Below, piece by piece: positions 34,733-47,318 of a stretch of DNA of 64,000 nucleotides. The DNA is from Streptomyces longhuiensis (GTDB lineage: Bacteria > Actinomycetota > Actinomycetes > Streptomycetales > Streptomycetaceae). The notes beneath the pieces are model-generated. The model saw only the letters and a list, made by a program, of their open reading frames with translations, had not been told where the DNA came from and made no database searches. Made by a program: the position numbers and the translations under genes. Each line of letters starts with the position of its first letter. Positions within the stretch are counted from its first letter, which is position 1. The stretch is from NCBI RefSeq assembly GCF_020616555.1, contig NZ_CP085173.1, positions 2,232,001-2,296,000 on the forward strand, written 5' to 3'.

Positions 34733-35995
34733 CTACGCCAGCTTGGCCTTCAGGACGGCCACGATCTCGTCGACCGCCACCGCGTCCTGCTCTCCCGACT
34801 CCATGTCCTTGAGCTGGACGACGCCGTCGGCGAGGTCGCGTTCGCCGGCCACGATCGTGAAGCGGGCGCCGCTGCGGTTCGCGTTCTTCATCGCGCCCTT
34901 GAGGCCCTTGCCGCCGTACGAGAAGTCGGCGGAGACGCCGGCCCGGCGCAGCTCCGTCACCTTGGAGAAGAGGACGCGGCGCGCCTCGTCGCCGAGCGGG
35001 ACCGCGAACACGCTGGTGGTGGAGGGGAGTTCGAGCTCCACGCCCTCCGCCTCGAGCGCCAGGACCGTACGGTCGACGCCGAGCGCCCAGCCGACGGACG
35101 GCAGCGAGGGGCCGCCGATCATCTCGGAGAGGCCGTCGTAGCGGCCGCCGCCGCCCACCGCGGACTGCGAGCCGAGACCGTCGTGGACGAACTCGAAGGT
35201 GGTGCGCGTGTAGTAGTCGAGGCCGCGGACCAGCTTCTCGTCGTCCTCGTAGGCGACGCCTTCGGCGGTCAGGAGTTCACGGACCTGCTCGTGGTACGCC
35301 TTGCAGCCGTCGCACAGGTAGTCGCGCAGCGAGGGGGCGCCGACGAGCTGCTTCTGGACCTCGGGGCGCTTGTCGTCGAGGACGCGCAGCGGGTTGATCT
35401 CGGCGCGGCGCAGCGTGTCCTCGTCGAGGTCGAGGCCGCGCAGGAAGTCCTGGAGGGCGGCGCGGTAGACCGGCCGGCACTCCTTGTCGCCGAGCGAGTT
35501 CAGCAGGATGCGGAAGTCGCGCAGCCCGAGCGAGCGGTACGCCTGGTCGGCCAGGATGATCAGCTCGGCGTCGAGCGCCGGGTCCTCTGCGCCGATCGCC
35601 TCGGCGCCGACCTGCGAGAAGTGCCTGTAACGGCCCTTCTGGGGGCGCTCGTAGCGGTAGTACGAGCCGGAGTACCAGAGCTTCACCGGGAGGTTTCCGG
35701 CCTTGTGGAGGTTGGCCTCCAGGGCGGCACGCAGCACGGACGCGGTGCCCTCGGGACGCAGGGCGAGCTTGTCGCCGCCCTTCGTCTCGAAGGCGTACAT
35801 CTCCTTGGTGACGATGTCGGTGGACTCACCGACACCGCGCGCGAACAGCTCGACGTTCTCGAAGCCGGGCGTCTCGACGTAGCCGTAGCCGGAGTTCCTC
35901 AGCGGGGTGGAGATGGCGTCGCGCACCGCGAGGTACTTCGCGGAGTCGGGGGGAAGCAGGTCGTACGTGCCCTTGGGGGCCTGAAAGGTGCTCAC
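34733..35995 (-). CDS. hisS: Histidyl-tRNA synthetase
   Basis: HisS charges tRNA-His. The 420-aa class II enzyme begins [15 protein letters not shown]. It has motif 2 ([20 protein letters not shown]), the histidine-specific [12 protein letters not shown] motif 3 region and [13 protein letters not shown] (histidine A-motif area), then the anticodon-binding domain. The start is a GTG at 35995, 12 bp after the metallo-hydrolase gene, so the two are probably one transcript ending at 34681-34710. Confidence 0.97.
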   Translation of the reverse strand: MSTFQAPKGTYDLLPPDSAKYLAVRDAISTPLRNSGYGYVETPGFENVELFARGVGESTDIVTKEMYAFETKGGDKLALRPEGTASVLRAALEANLHKAGNLPVKLWYSGSYYRYERPQKGRYRHFSQVGAEAIGAEDPALDAELIILADQAYRSLGLRDFRILLNSLGDKECRPVYRAALQDFLRGLDLDEDTLRRAEINPLRVLDDKRPEVQKQLVGAPSLRDYLCDGCKAYHEQVRELLTAEGVAYEDDEKLVRGLDYYTRTTFEFVHDGLGSQSAVGGGGRYDGLSEMIGGPSLPSVGWALGVDRTVLALEAEGVELELPSTTSVFAVPLGDEARRVLFSKVTELRRAGVSADFSYGGKGLKGAMKNANRSGARFTIVAGERDLADGVVQLKDMESGEQDAVAVDEIVAVLKAKLA

Positions 35996-36007
35996 GGAAG
36001 TCTCTCG

Positions 36008-36718
36008 TCACATTCCTCGTCGGGGAGCCTCGAAGGAGGTTCCCTGGCCGGCGGCCACCTGCCGCAGATACGGGTTGGTGGCGCGCTCCTGGCCGATGGT
36101 CGTCTGGGAGCCGTGCCCGGAGAGCACCACGGTCGAGTCGTCGAGCGGCAGGCACACGCGTGCCAGCGACTCGAGCATGTCGTCCATGGAGCCACCGGGC
36201 AGATCGGTACGTCCGATGGAGCCGGCGAAGAGCAGATCCCCGGAGAAGAACACGGACGGGATGTCCGCGCTCTCGGGCATCGTGAAGGCCACCGACCCCT
36301 TGGTATGACCCGGCGCGTGCGCCACGGTCAGGTCGAGGCCCGCCAGCTTCAGTTCGGTGCCGTCGCTCAGCTCCCGCACGTCGTCGGGCTCCCCCACGGT
36401 CAGCTCGCCCATCAGCGGCATACCGATGGAGCGGCCGATCCCCTTCTCCGGGTCGCTCATCATGTAGCGGTCGGAGGGGTGGATCCACGCCGGGACGTCA
36501 TGGGCCCCGCACACGGGGACGACGGAGGCGACGTGGTCGATGTGGCCATGCGTGAGGATGACCGCGACCGGCTTGAGCCGATGCTTCTTGAGCGCGTCCT
36601 CGACTCCCTGGGCGGCCTGGTGGCCGGGGTCGATGATCACGCACTCCTCACCCGCGGCGGGGGCAACCAGGTAACAGTTGGTGCCCCAGGCCCCGGCGGG
36701 GAACCCGGCAATCAGCAC
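36008..36718 (-). CDS. Metallo-beta-lactamase-fold hydrolase (glyoxalase II-like)
   Basis: This 236-aa protein has the full zinc signature: THGHIDH at 56-62, the APGHTKGS histidine, the FSGDLLF aspartate and the LSGHGSQT histidine. It resembles hydroxyacylglutathione hydrolase-like proteins; in actinobacteria, which lack glutathione, relatives may act on mycothiol or other thioesters, but that is inference. I chose GTG 36718 because AAGGA lies 5 nt upstream and the protein then begins VLIAGFPAGAWGTNCY as in relatives. It lies directly before hisS, as is common in Streptomyces. Confidence 0.88.
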   Translation of the reverse strand: MLIAGFPAGAWGTNCYLVAPAAGEECVIIDPGHQAAQGVEDALKKHRLKPVAVILTHGHIDHVASVVPVCGAHDVPAWIHPSDRYMMSDPEKGIGRSIGMPLMGELTVGEPDDVRELSDGTELKLAGLDLTVAHAPGHTKGSVAFTMPESADIPSVFFSGDLLFAGSIGRTDLPGGSMDDMLESLARVCLPLDDSTVVLSGHGSQTTIGQERATNPYLRQVAAGQGTSFEAPRRGM

Positions 36719-36934
36719 GATCGTCCTTCGTATGTCGTCCGGCGGAAGTGTGTCCGCAGAAGAATGCGGCAGATCAGAGCCTACCGGCGCTGCCGATTCC
36801 ACAGCTAACCCATATACGGTACGGGGCACACAGCAGGCGGTCGTAACAGGTCCAGTTCAGACCGGGTTCGTCCCGTTGGGATCACTTCGCAGCGGTTCGG
36901 AATCAGGTCTCGCGACGTACGAGGAGTAGACCCG

Positions 36935-37747
36935 GTGGTCAGCAACGATCAGCGGCGGCGGCAGCTCGCCCGGGAGAAGTTCTTGCGGCAGCAGCAGCGG
37001 CGGGAGTCCGCGCGGCGCAAGGCGCGCACACGCAACACGGTGATCGCGTCGGCGTTGGCCGTGGTCGTGGTGGCGGGCGCCGGCGCGTTCGCCGCCGGGG
37101 CCTTCGACGGCAAGGACAAGAAGGACTCCGCGGCCTCCAAGCCGAGCGCGAGCCCCTCCAAGGCCGCCGACCCGTGCAAGAAGCCCGCCGCGGGCAAGGT
37201 GAAGTCGCTCAGCTGGAAGAAGGAGCCGGCGCTCACCGTCGACAAGGCGGCGGACTACACGATGAACCTCGCGACGACGTGCGGCGACATCGGCATCGAC
37301 CTCAAGACGAAGGAGGCCCCGCACACGGTCAACTCCTTCGACTTCCTCGCCGGCAAGGGCTTCTTCGACCACACCAAGTGCCACCGGCTCACCACCAACG
37401 GCATCTACGTCCTGCAGTGCGGCGACCCGAAGGGCACCGGCGCGGGCGGCCCGGGCTACACGATCCCGGACGAGAACCTGAAGGACAAAAGCCTGAAGGG
37501 GAACGTGTACCCGGCGGGCACCATCGCGATGGCGAACACGGGCCAGAAGCACACCGGCGGCAGCCAGTTCTTCCTCGTGTACCAGGACAGTCAGTTGCCG
37601 CCGAGCTACACACCGTTCGGGACCATTTCCGATTCCGGCATGAAGGTGCTCAAGAAGATCGCCGCCGCTGGTGAGAGCACCGGGCAGGGTGACGGCGCCC
37701 CGAACGCCACCGTCGTGATCGACAAGGCGACCGTGACGAAATCCTGA
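36935..37747 (+). CDS. Membrane-anchored cyclophilin-type peptidyl-prolyl isomerase
   Basis: This 270-aa protein starts at GTG 36935, with GAGGAG 8 nt upstream. A basic N-terminus is followed by one transmembrane helix at about 35-57, a Lys/Ser/Pro linker with CKKP, and a cyclophilin domain. Domain markers are APHTVNSFDFLAGKGFFD, CHRLTTNGIYVLQCGDPKGTG and TGGSQFFLVY. The usual catalytic arginine of FHR is present as HR in CHRL. It is probably an extracytoplasmic folding factor. It is divergent from the metallo-hydrolase gene across 216 bp. Confidence 0.92.
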   Translation: MVSNDQRRRQLAREKFLRQQQRRESARRKARTRNTVIASALAVVVVAGAGAFAAGAFDGKDKKDSAASKPSASPSKAADPCKKPAAGKVKSLSWKKEPALTVDKAADYTMNLATTCGDIGIDLKTKEAPHTVNSFDFLAGKGFFDHTKCHRLTTNGIYVLQCGDPKGTGAGGPGYTIPDENLKDKSLKGNVYPAGTIAMANTGQKHTGGSQFFLVYQDSQLPPSYTPFGTISDSGMKVLKKIAAAGESTGQGDGAPNATVVIDKATVTKS

Positions 37748-37881
37748 CCGCCGGCGGTGAAATTTCGGTCGCGCGGGATGCGGACAGCCGCCCCGCCGGT
37801 CGCCTATGTTGGCCGTGACGAAACTGTGGACGATGCCCGGGGCCCCAAGGCGCCCCGCAGGCATCATGTGGAGGAGGCGCT

Positions 37882-39114
37882 GTGAGCAGCGACCCGTGGG
37901 GCCGCGTCGACGAGACGGGGACCGTGTACGTGCGTTCGGCCGACGGCAGCGAGCGTGAAGTCGGTTCGTGGCAGGCAGGTTCTCCTGATGAGGCCCTCGC
38001 CTACTTCAAGCGCAAGTACGACGGCCTGGTCGTCGAGATCGGGCTCCTCGAGCGCCGGGTGCAGACGACCGACCTGTCGGCGAAGGACGCCACGACCGCC
38101 ATCGAGCACCTGCGCGAGCAGGTGACCGACGCGCACGCCGTCGGCGATCTGGAGGCTCTGGGCAAGCGCCTGGACAAGCTCGTCGAGACCGTCGACGCGC
38201 GCCGCGAGGAGCGCAAGGTCCAGAAGGCGAAGCAGTCCGACGAGGCGCGGCACGCCAAGGAGGCCCTGGTCACCGAGGCCGAGGAGCTCGCCCAGAGCGA
38301 GCAGTGGCGCGCGGCCGGCGAGCGGCTGCGGGCGCTGGTGGACACCTGGAAGGGTCTGCCGCGTCTGGACCGCAAGTCGGACGACGAGCTCTGGCACCGC
38401 TTCTCGCACGCGCGCTCGGCGTTCTCGAAGCGCCGCAAGGCGCACTTCGCCTCGCTGGACGCACAGCGCGAGGACGCCCGCCAGGCCAAGGAGAAGCTGG
38501 TCGCCGAGGCCGAGTCGCTGTCGGGCTCGACCGACTGGGGAACCACGGCCGCCCGGTACCGCGAGCTGATGACGGACTGGAAGGCCGCGGGCCGCGCCCA
38601 GCGCGAGCACGAGGACGACCTGTGGAACCGCTTCCGCGGCGCCCAGGACGTGTTCTTCGCGGCCCGCAGCTCGGTCTTCGCCGAGCGGGACGCCGAGCAG
38701 GGCGAGAACCTCAAGCTCAAGGAGGAGCTCGCCGACGAGGCGGAGAAGCTCCTGCCGATCGGGGACCTGAAGACGGCCCGCGCCGCCTTCCGCTCGATCA
38801 ACGAGCGCTGGGAGGCCATCGGCCACGTGCCGCGCGACGCGCGTCCGAAGGTCGAGGGCCGGATGCACGCCGTGGAGCGGGCCCTTCAGGAGTCCGAGGA
38901 GACCGAGTGGCGCCGTACGAACCCGGAGGCACGCGCGCGTGCCGAGGGGCTCACCGGTCAGCTCCAGGCCGCGGTCGACAAGCTGCGGGGCCAGATCGAC
39001 ACGGCCCGCGCACAGGGCAACAACGCGAGGGCCGACAAGCTCGAGCGTGAGCTCGACGGCCGTCAGGCGCTGCTCGACCAGGCGCTCAAGGGCCTGCACG
39101 AGTTCGGCGGCTGA
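37882..39114 (+). CDS. DUF349 domain-containing coiled-coil protein
   Basis: This 410-aa protein carries repeated DUF349 units, seen as recurring blocks of WKGLPRLDRKSDDELWHRF, DWKAAGRAQREHEDDLWNRF and RWEAIGHVPRDARPKVEGRM. These are embedded in long charged helices likely to form coiled coils. The function of DUF349 proteins is not established. The GTG at 37882 has GGAGGAGG upstream. It is convergent with relA, and the two share the palindrome at 39125-39171. Confidence 0.9.
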   Translation: MSSDPWGRVDETGTVYVRSADGSEREVGSWQAGSPDEALAYFKRKYDGLVVEIGLLERRVQTTDLSAKDATTAIEHLREQVTDAHAVGDLEALGKRLDKLVETVDARREERKVQKAKQSDEARHAKEALVTEAEELAQSEQWRAAGERLRALVDTWKGLPRLDRKSDDELWHRFSHARSAFSKRRKAHFASLDAQREDARQAKEKLVAEAESLSGSTDWGTTAARYRELMTDWKAAGRAQREHEDDLWNRFRGAQDVFFAARSSVFAERDAEQGENLKLKEELADEAEKLLPIGDLKTARAAFRSINERWEAIGHVPRDARPKVEGRMHAVERALQESEETEWRRTNPEARARAEGLTGQLQAAVDKLRGQIDTARAQGNNARADKLERELDGRQALLDQALKGLHEFGG

Positions 39115-39124
39115 GCAGGCATCA

Positions 39125-39171
39125 CATGAGAAGGGGCCCCCGGCGCTGAGCGCCGGGGGCCCCTTCTCATG
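39125..39171. terminator. Bidirectional terminator between the DUF349 gene and relA
   Basis: An approximately 21-bp perfect palindrome (CATGAGAAGGGGCCCCCGGCG and its complement) with a 5-nt loop fills the 65-bp convergent gap. Confidence 0.85.
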
Positions 39172-39179
39172 TCGGTCGG

Positions 39180-41759
<2,580 letters not shown>

Positions 41760-41874
41760 CGGCGCTCCTCGTGCGCGACGGGTCCCCCGTTCAGGTCCCG
41801 GAGAGCCCATGGTATCGACACTGGGCCGCCCGCTCGCCTTCGGCCGGAGGAACGGCTTTCAACAGGGCAAACGC

Positions 41875-41908
41875 AAAAGGCGGGCACCGGATTCCTCCGG
41901 GCCCGCCC
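41875..41908 (-). terminator. Intrinsic terminator of the secD-secF-apt transcript
   Basis: On the minus strand GGCGGGC-CCGG and CCGG-(T)-GCCCGCC form a stem with loop AGGAAT, followed by TTTT. It lies about 20 bp beyond the apt stop and separates apt from relA. Confidence 0.75.
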
Positions 41909-41928
41909 TTACGCCTGTGACCAGGTGT

Positions 41929-42477
41929 TCAGACCATCAGCAGTGCGTCCAGCGGGGCGCCGTCAAGAGCCGGAAGCAGCCGTTCGCGGCCACCCAGGAA
42001 ACCCAGCTCCATCAGGACGGCGATGCCGGCGACCTCGGCGCCCGCGCGCCGGATGAGCCGCACCGACGCCTCGGCCGTGCCGCCGGTGGCGAGGACGTCG
42101 TCGATCACCATGACGCGGTCACCCGCGACCAGGTCCTCGGCGTGCACCTCGATCTCGGCCGACCCGTACTCCAGGTCGTACGACTGGCTGAGCGTCGCCC
42201 CGGGGAGCTTGCCGGCCTTGCGTACGGGGATGAAGCCGAGCCCGGCGCGTACGGCGACGGGGGCGCCCAGGATGAACCCGCGCGCCTCCAGGCCGACGAC
42301 CTTGGTGGCGCCGTTCGCGACGCAGAGCTCCGCGAGGGCGTCGGTGAGTGCCGTGAACGCCGACGGGTCCGCCAGGAGCGGGGTGATGTCCTTGAACATC
42401 ACGCCCGGTTCCGGGTAGTCCGGCACGTCGCGGATGCGGCTGTGGAGCAGTGCCGAGAGTTCTGCGAGCTCGGTCAT
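41929..42477 (-). CDS. apt: Adenine phosphoribosyltransferase
   Basis: Apt salvages adenine to AMP with PRPP. The 182-aa protein begins ELSALLHSRIRDVPDYPEPGVMFKDITPLL, and has GLEARGFILGAPVA and the PRPP loop VMVIDDVLATGGTAEA. The ATG at 42477 overlaps the secF stop (ATGA), which decides the start despite a long open frame upstream. The secD-secF-apt-relA order is conserved in many Gram-positive bacteria. Confidence 0.96.
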   Translation of the reverse strand: MTELAELSALLHSRIRDVPDYPEPGVMFKDITPLLADPSAFTALTDALAELCVANGATKVVGLEARGFILGAPVAVRAGLGFIPVRKAGKLPGATLSQSYDLEYGSAEIEVHAEDLVAGDRVMVIDDVLATGGTAEASVRLIRRAGAEVAGIAVLMELGFLGGRERLLPALDGAPLDALLMV

Positions 42478-43601
42478 CGACGCTTCCCCGAGGGCCGGCC
42501 GCGGCCGCGGTTGCGCGACGCGGGCTGGTTGCGGGGGCCGACTACCGCGGCGGCCTCGTCGTCCGACGGGTCGTCGTCGAAGTCGTCGCCCTCGCCCTGC
42601 GGCTCCGGGGCCTCGGCGGACTCGCCCTTGGCGGCCGCCGCCGCGCGCTTGGCGAGCACGCGCTTCTTCAGGGCCTTGATCTGCGGGTCGCGTTCCTTGA
42701 GGTCGGCGACGAGCGGAGTGGCGATGAAGATCGACGAGTACGCACCGGCCGCGAGACCGACGAACAGCGACAGCGAGATGTCGTTGAGCATGCCGGCGCC
42801 GAGGAAACCGCCACCGATGAACAGCAGGCCCGCCACCGGCAGCAGCGCGACGACCGTGGTGTTGATCGAACGCACCAGCGTGCCGTTGATGGAGCGGTTG
42901 GCGATCTCGCTGTACGTGTAACGGGTCTGCTTGGTGATGTCCTTCGTGCCCTCCTTCAAGGAGTCGAAGACGACCACCGTGTCGTAGAGCGAGTAACCGA
43001 GGATGGTCAGCAGACCGATCACCGTACCCGTGGTGACCTCGAAGCCGACCAGGGCGTAGATCCCGACCGTGATCGTGATGTCGTGGATCAGTGCGACCAG
43101 AGCCGCGATGGCCATGCGCCACTCGAAGGCGATGGCCAGATAGATCACCACGAGGATCATGAACACGATCAGGCCGGTCCATGCCTTGTTGGCGATCGTC
43201 TCGCCCCAGCTGGGTCCGACGAGGTCGGCGTTGATCTTCGCCTCGGGGACGTTCAGGTCCTTGGCGAGTTCGGTCTTGATCTGGTCGGACTTCGCGGTGT
43301 CCACGCCGGAGATCTGGATACGCAGACCGCCGGTGCCGAGCTCCTGGACGATCGCGTCGTGCCCGGAGGCCGCTTCGGCGGAGCGCTCCGCCGTGCCGGC
43401 GGAGACGCTGGTCTTCGGGGTGGTGAAGACCGCGCCGCCCTCGAACTCGATGCCCATGTTCAGACCACGCACCGCCAGGCCGACGATGGCCGTGATGGTG
43501 ATCAGGATCGAGATGCCGTACCAGATCTTGCGCTTGCCGATGAAGTCGTAGCCGACTTCACCGCGGATGAGCCGGGCGCCGAGATGGCCGAGCTTCGACA
43601 T
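42474..43601 (-). CDS. secF: Protein translocase subunit SecF
   Basis: SecF works with SecD, using the proton gradient to pull exported proteins through SecYEG. The 375-aa protein has the first transmembrane helix (IWYGISILITITAIVGLAV), the following LNMGIEFEGG motif, a small periplasmic domain and a five-helix C-terminal block with DITITVGIYALVG and GYSLYDTVVVFDSLKE. The C-terminal ~55 residues are acidic and low in complexity. It lies 1 bp after secD and overlaps apt. Confidence 0.96.
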   Translation of the reverse strand: MSKLGHLGARLIRGEVGYDFIGKRKIWYGISILITITAIVGLAVRGLNMGIEFEGGAVFTTPKTSVSAGTAERSAEAASGHDAIVQELGTGGLRIQISGVDTAKSDQIKTELAKDLNVPEAKINADLVGPSWGETIANKAWTGLIVFMILVVIYLAIAFEWRMAIAALVALIHDITITVGIYALVGFEVTTGTVIGLLTILGYSLYDTVVVFDSLKEGTKDITKQTRYTYSEIANRSINGTLVRSINTTVVALLPVAGLLFIGGGFLGAGMLNDISLSLFVGLAAGAYSSIFIATPLVADLKERDPQIKALKKRVLAKRAAAAAKGESAEAPEPQGEGDDFDDDPSDDEAAAVVGPRNQPASRNRGRGRPSGKRR

Positions 43602-43602
43602 C

Positions 43603-45396
43603 TCACGCCTCCTTCGTGTCGACAGGGCCTACGGGAGAGCCGGGGGCACGGCGTGTGCGACGCAGTGGCGGCTTGGCGCCGAGGCGCTTCGGGTCGAGCC
43701 CGGACCACGGGTGTCCGCTCGCGAAGAACTTCTTGCGGGCCAGGAGCGTCATCAGCGGCTTGGTGAACAGGAAGACGACGACCACGTCGAGCACGGTGGT
43801 CAGGCCGAGCGTGAACGCGAAGCCCTGGACCTTGCCGACGGTGACGACGAACAGCACCGCGGCGGCGAGGAACGACACGAAGTCGGAGACCAGGATCGTG
43901 CGCCGGGCCCGCGGCCAGGCGCGCTCGACGGAGGGCCGCAGCGAGCGACCCTCACGGATCTCGTCCCTGATGCGTTCGAAGAACACGATGAACGAGTCGG
44001 CCGTGATACCGATCGCCACGATCGCGCCGCAGACCGCCGGCAGGTTCAGCGCGAAGCCGATGGCCGGGCCGAGGAGCGTCATGATCACGTAGGTGAGGAT
44101 CGCGGACACCATGAGCGAGGCGAGCGCGATCAGCGACAGGCCGCGGTAGTAGACCACCAGGTAGATCACGACCAGCAGGAGGCCGATGGCGCCGGCGATC
44201 AGACCGGCGTGCAGCTGCTCACCACCGAGGGCCGCGGTGACCGTCGTGACGCTCTGCTCCTGGAAGGAGAGCGGGAGCGCACCGTAGGACAGCACGTTGG
44301 CGAGGTCCTGGGCGGACTGCTGGTCGAAGCTGCCGGAGATCTCCGCGCTGCCGCTCAGGGTCGAGCTGACGCTGGGGGCCGAGACCACGTCGCCGTCGAG
44401 GACGATGGCGAACTGGTTCATCGGCGGCTGCTGCTGCGAGAGCTTGCTGGTGATCTTCGCGAACTTCTTCGAGCCGCTGCCCGTGAAGTCCATGTTGACG
44501 ACCCAGGCACCGGTCTGCTGGTTGATCGTGGCCTGCGCCTTGTCGACGTCCTTACCGTTCACCTCGGCGGGGCCGAGGATGTACTTCTCCCACTGGCCGG
44601 ACGAGTTCTTGCCACAGGCCACGGCGGTGTCCTCGGGCCTGACGCCCGAGGTGACCTGGCTGCGGGCGGCCTTGTCGGTGCAGTCGAGGTCCGTGAACTT
44701 CTTCTGCAGCGCGGCGGTGGCCGGGTCCGGGGTGGAGCTCGCCGAGGGGGTGGGCTTGCCGCTCGCGGAGGAGCCGGCGCTCGGCGTCGGGGAGGAGTCG
44801 GCCTTCAGGGCGTCGGTGACAGCACGGCCCTGCGGGGTCGCGGAGGCGGTCGGTGTGGGGGTCGGCGTGCTGGACGCCTTGCCCGTGCCGCCGTCCGTGG
44901 CCTTGTCCGCCGCCTTGTCGGTGGCCTTGTCGGTCGCCTTGCCCTTGTCCGAGCCCGAAGGGCTGGCGGAGGGCTCGGGAGTGGGCGCACCGGCGGCCAC
45001 GGTGATCACGGGGCGGAAGTAGAGCTGGGCGGTCGTGCCGACCTGCTCGCGCGCCTGCGCCTCGTTCGTCCCCTTGGGGATGTTGACGATGATGTTGTCG
45101 GAGCCCTGGGTCTGGACCTCGGACTCCGTGACCCCCAGACCGTTGACGCGGCGCTCGATGATGCTCACGGCCGTGTTCATGTTGGTCTGGTTGACCGCGT
45201 TCTTCTGACCCGGCTCACTCTTCGCCTTGAGCGTGATGCTCGTACCACCGGCGAGGTCGATGCCCAGGCGCGGCGTGGTGTGGCCGGACAGGAACATCCC
45301 GCCGGTCAGCGCCACCATCGCGATCAGGATGAAGGCCAGGGTGCGGCCCGGCCTGCTCTGGGCGCCGTGACTTCGGCCCTTCTTGGGTGCTGCCAC
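43603..45396 (-). CDS. secD: Protein translocase subunit SecD with a low-complexity insertion
   Basis: SecD pairs with SecF in the translocase. From GTG 45396 the protein is 597 aa: the first transmembrane helix is near 19-38, LGIDLAGGTSI follows, the large P1 periplasmic domain spans about 60-380, and the C-terminal helices include NLPAVCGAIVAIGITADSFIVFFERIRDE. Residues 138-226 are a Ser/Thr/Pro/Lys/Asp-rich insert with ATDK repeats (154-167) interrupting P1. I chose the GTG because GGAG lies about 9 nt upstream; an ATG seven codons earlier (45417) is possible but has a poorly spaced site. Confidence 0.95.
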   Translation of the reverse strand: MAAPKKGRSHGAQSRPGRTLAFILIAMVALTGGMFLSGHTTPRLGIDLAGGTSITLKAKSEPGQKNAVNQTNMNTAVSIIERRVNGLGVTESEVQTQGSDNIIVNIPKGTNEAQAREQVGTTAQLYFRPVITVAAGAPTPEPSASPSGSDKGKATDKATDKAADKATDGGTGKASSTPTPTPTASATPQGRAVTDALKADSSPTPSAGSSASGKPTPSASSTPDPATAALQKKFTDLDCTDKAARSQVTSGVRPEDTAVACGKNSSGQWEKYILGPAEVNGKDVDKAQATINQQTGAWVVNMDFTGSGSKKFAKITSKLSQQQPPMNQFAIVLDGDVVSAPSVSSTLSGSAEISGSFDQQSAQDLANVLSYGALPLSFQEQSVTTVTAALGGEQLHAGLIAGAIGLLLVVIYLVVYYRGLSLIALASLMVSAILTYVIMTLLGPAIGFALNLPAVCGAIVAIGITADSFIVFFERIRDEIREGRSLRPSVERAWPRARRTILVSDFVSFLAAAVLFVVTVGKVQGFAFTLGLTTVLDVVVVFLFTKPLMTLLARKKFFASGHPWSGLDPKRLGAKPPLRRTRRAPGSPVGPVDTKEA

Positions 45397-45535
45397 CTTC
45401 TCGTTCTCCCTCTCCATCCGTCCAGCAGCGGGGTACGTGCCCGGACGGCCATGAAATGGTGTCGAGAATCCGTGCGGAAATCACACGTCCGGGACCGCGG
45501 AGCGCGAGCGGGCGCGCGCGGTCCTGGGGGCGTGA

Positions 45536-46027
45536 CTACTTCGCGTCGGACTCGCCGTCGGTCTTCTTCGGCTCGGCGCCGTCGGCCTCGGGGGCTGCGT
45601 CAGCGGCAGCAGCCTCGTCCTTCTTGCCGAGGTCGATGCGCGAGTCGTCGGCGGACTCGTCGGTCTCGGTGAGGGAGGAAGCGTCGTCCGGCACGATCGC
45701 ACCATCGGCGCCGAGGGCGTCGTGGTCATCGTTGTCATCACTCTCGGTGCCGTGGACGATGCGGTTGTACTCGTCGTCGGCGAGGACGGCGCCGATCGAG
45801 TTCTTCGCGTAGACGGCGTGGACGCCGGGGGCCACCTCCAGAAGGACCATCTCGTCGTGGACCTCCTTGACGGTGGCGTACATGCCCCCGATCGTGCGGA
45901 CGCCGGAACCGGGCTGCATCTGGTCCCGCATCTGGCCTGCCGCCTGCTGCTTCTTCTTGGCGGAGCGGGTCATCAGGAACATGGCCCCGATGAGCACGAT
46001 GAACGGGAGGAGGGTCACGATATTCAC
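45536..46027 (-). CDS. yajC: Preprotein translocase accessory subunit YajC
   Basis: YajC associates with SecDF in the membrane. The 163-aa protein starts at GTG 46027 with AAGGA upstream. A single transmembrane helix at about 3-22 (VTLLPFIVLIGAMFLMTRSA) is followed by the conserved KKKQQAAGQMRDQMQPGSGV and VRTIGGMYATVKEV segment. The C-terminal ~75 residues are highly acidic (Asp/Glu/Ala), much longer than in E. coli YajC (110 aa). It heads the yajC-secD-secF-apt operon. Confidence 0.93.
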   Translation of the reverse strand: MNIVTLLPFIVLIGAMFLMTRSAKKKQQAAGQMRDQMQPGSGVRTIGGMYATVKEVHDEMVLLEVAPGVHAVYAKNSIGAVLADDEYNRIVHGTESDDNDDHDALGADGAIVPDDASSLTETDESADDSRIDLGKKDEAAAADAAPEADGAEPKKTDGESDAK

Positions 46028-46114
46028 GGGACGGAAATTCCTTCGCACGACCGCGCACGTAAGCGGCCTGTTGGATGGGGGTGGGCACGCCGTCCACAAG
46101 GGCGGCATCGGCGG

Positions 46115-46144
46115 AGTCTAAGCGAGTCCACGCTCAAGGAACAA
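46115..46144 (-). promoter_or_regulatory. Candidate promoter of the yajC-secDF-apt operon
   Basis: On the minus strand TTGTTC, an 18-bp spacer and TAGACT make a good HrdB-type promoter, with transcription expected to start about 80 nt before the yajC GTG. Confidence 0.45.
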
Positions 46145-46192
46145 CGCTCGACATGGCCCCGGGGTTCCTGACCTCACGACTACGCAGCGCGA

Positions 46193-47266
46193 TCACGCCC
46201 CGAAGAGGTCCTGTTGTCCGCTTGTGCCCCTTGTCTGCTGGGGCGGCGTGAGGCCGAGGTGCGCCCATGCCGCCGGGGTGGCGACGCGCCCGCGCGGGGT
46301 ACGGGCCAGTAGGCCTTCGCGTACGAGGAAGGGTTCGGCGACCTCCTCGACCGTCTCGCGCTCCTCCCCCACGGCGACCGCCAGGGTGGAGAGGCCGACG
46401 GGGCCGCCGCCGAAGAGCTTGATCAGCGCTTCGAGGACGGCGCGGTCGAGCCGGTCGAGGCCGCGGCCGTCCACCTCGTAGACGCCGAGGGCCACCCCGG
46501 CGATGTCACGCGTGATGTGCCCGTCGGCCTTGACCTGCGCGTAGTCACGGACCCGGCGCAGCAGTCGGTTGGCGATACGGGGGGTGCCCCGGGAGCGGCC
46601 GGCGATCTCGGCGGCGCCGTGGGCGTCGATCTCCACGTCGAGGAGGTTCGCGGAGCGGTGGATGACGCGCTCCAGCTCGGCAGGCTCGTAGAACTCCATG
46701 TGCGCCGTGAAGCCGAAGCGGTCGCGCAGCGGCGGCGGCAGCAGCCCCGCGCGCGTGGTGGCGCCGACGAGGGTGAACGGGGGCAGCTCGAGCGGGATGG
46801 CCGTGGCGCCGGGGCCCTTGCCGACGATGACGTCGACCCGGTAGTCCTCCATCGCCATGTAGAGCATCTCTTCGGCGGGGCGGGACATGCGGTGGATCTC
46901 GTCGAGGAAGAGGACCTCGCCCTCCTGGAGGGAGGAGAGGATCGCGGCCAGGTCGCCGGCGTGCTGGATGGCCGGGCCGCTGGTGATCCGGATGGGGGCG
47001 CCCATCTCGGCCGCGATGATCATGGAGAGCGTGGTCTTGCCGAGGCCGGGCGCTCCGGAGAGCAGGACGTGGTCGGCGGTGGCACCACGCGCGCGTGCCG
47101 CCCTGAGGACCAGGTCGAGCTGCTCGCGGACCTTCTCCTGGCCGATGAACTCGCCCAGGTCCTTGGGGCGCAGGGCGGCCTCGACCGCCTGGTCCTCGCG
47201 GTCGGCGACAGAGCCCACGAGCCGCTCGGCGTCGGGCGTCGCGTCGGTCGTGTCGTCCCAGTTCAT
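46193..47266 (-). CDS. ruvB: Holliday junction branch migration helicase RuvB
   Basis: RuvB is the AAA+ motor that drives branch migration with RuvA. The 357-aa protein has [18 protein letters not shown], Walker [10 protein letters not shown], Walker B FLDEIHRM, sensor GATTRAG and the arginine-finger region PLRDRFGF, followed by a winged-helix C-terminus. It is the last gene of ruvC-ruvA-ruvB, 52 bp after ruvA. Confidence 0.98.
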   Translation of the reverse strand: MNWDDTTDATPDAERLVGSVADREDQAVEAALRPKDLGEFIGQEKVREQLDLVLRAARARGATADHVLLSGAPGLGKTTLSMIIAAEMGAPIRITSGPAIQHAGDLAAILSSLQEGEVLFLDEIHRMSRPAEEMLYMAMEDYRVDVIVGKGPGATAIPLELPPFTLVGATTRAGLLPPPLRDRFGFTAHMEFYEPAELERVIHRSANLLDVEIDAHGAAEIAGRSRGTPRIANRLLRRVRDYAQVKADGHITRDIAGVALGVYEVDGRGLDRLDRAVLEALIKLFGGGPVGLSTLAVAVGEERETVEEVAEPFLVREGLLARTPRGRVATPAAWAHLGLTPPQQTRGTSGQQDLFGA

Positions 47267-47318
47267 GAGGTGTGCCTCGCGGTGGTGGTGGTTCGGGCGG
47301 GGAGCGGGCGCTCCCCGG

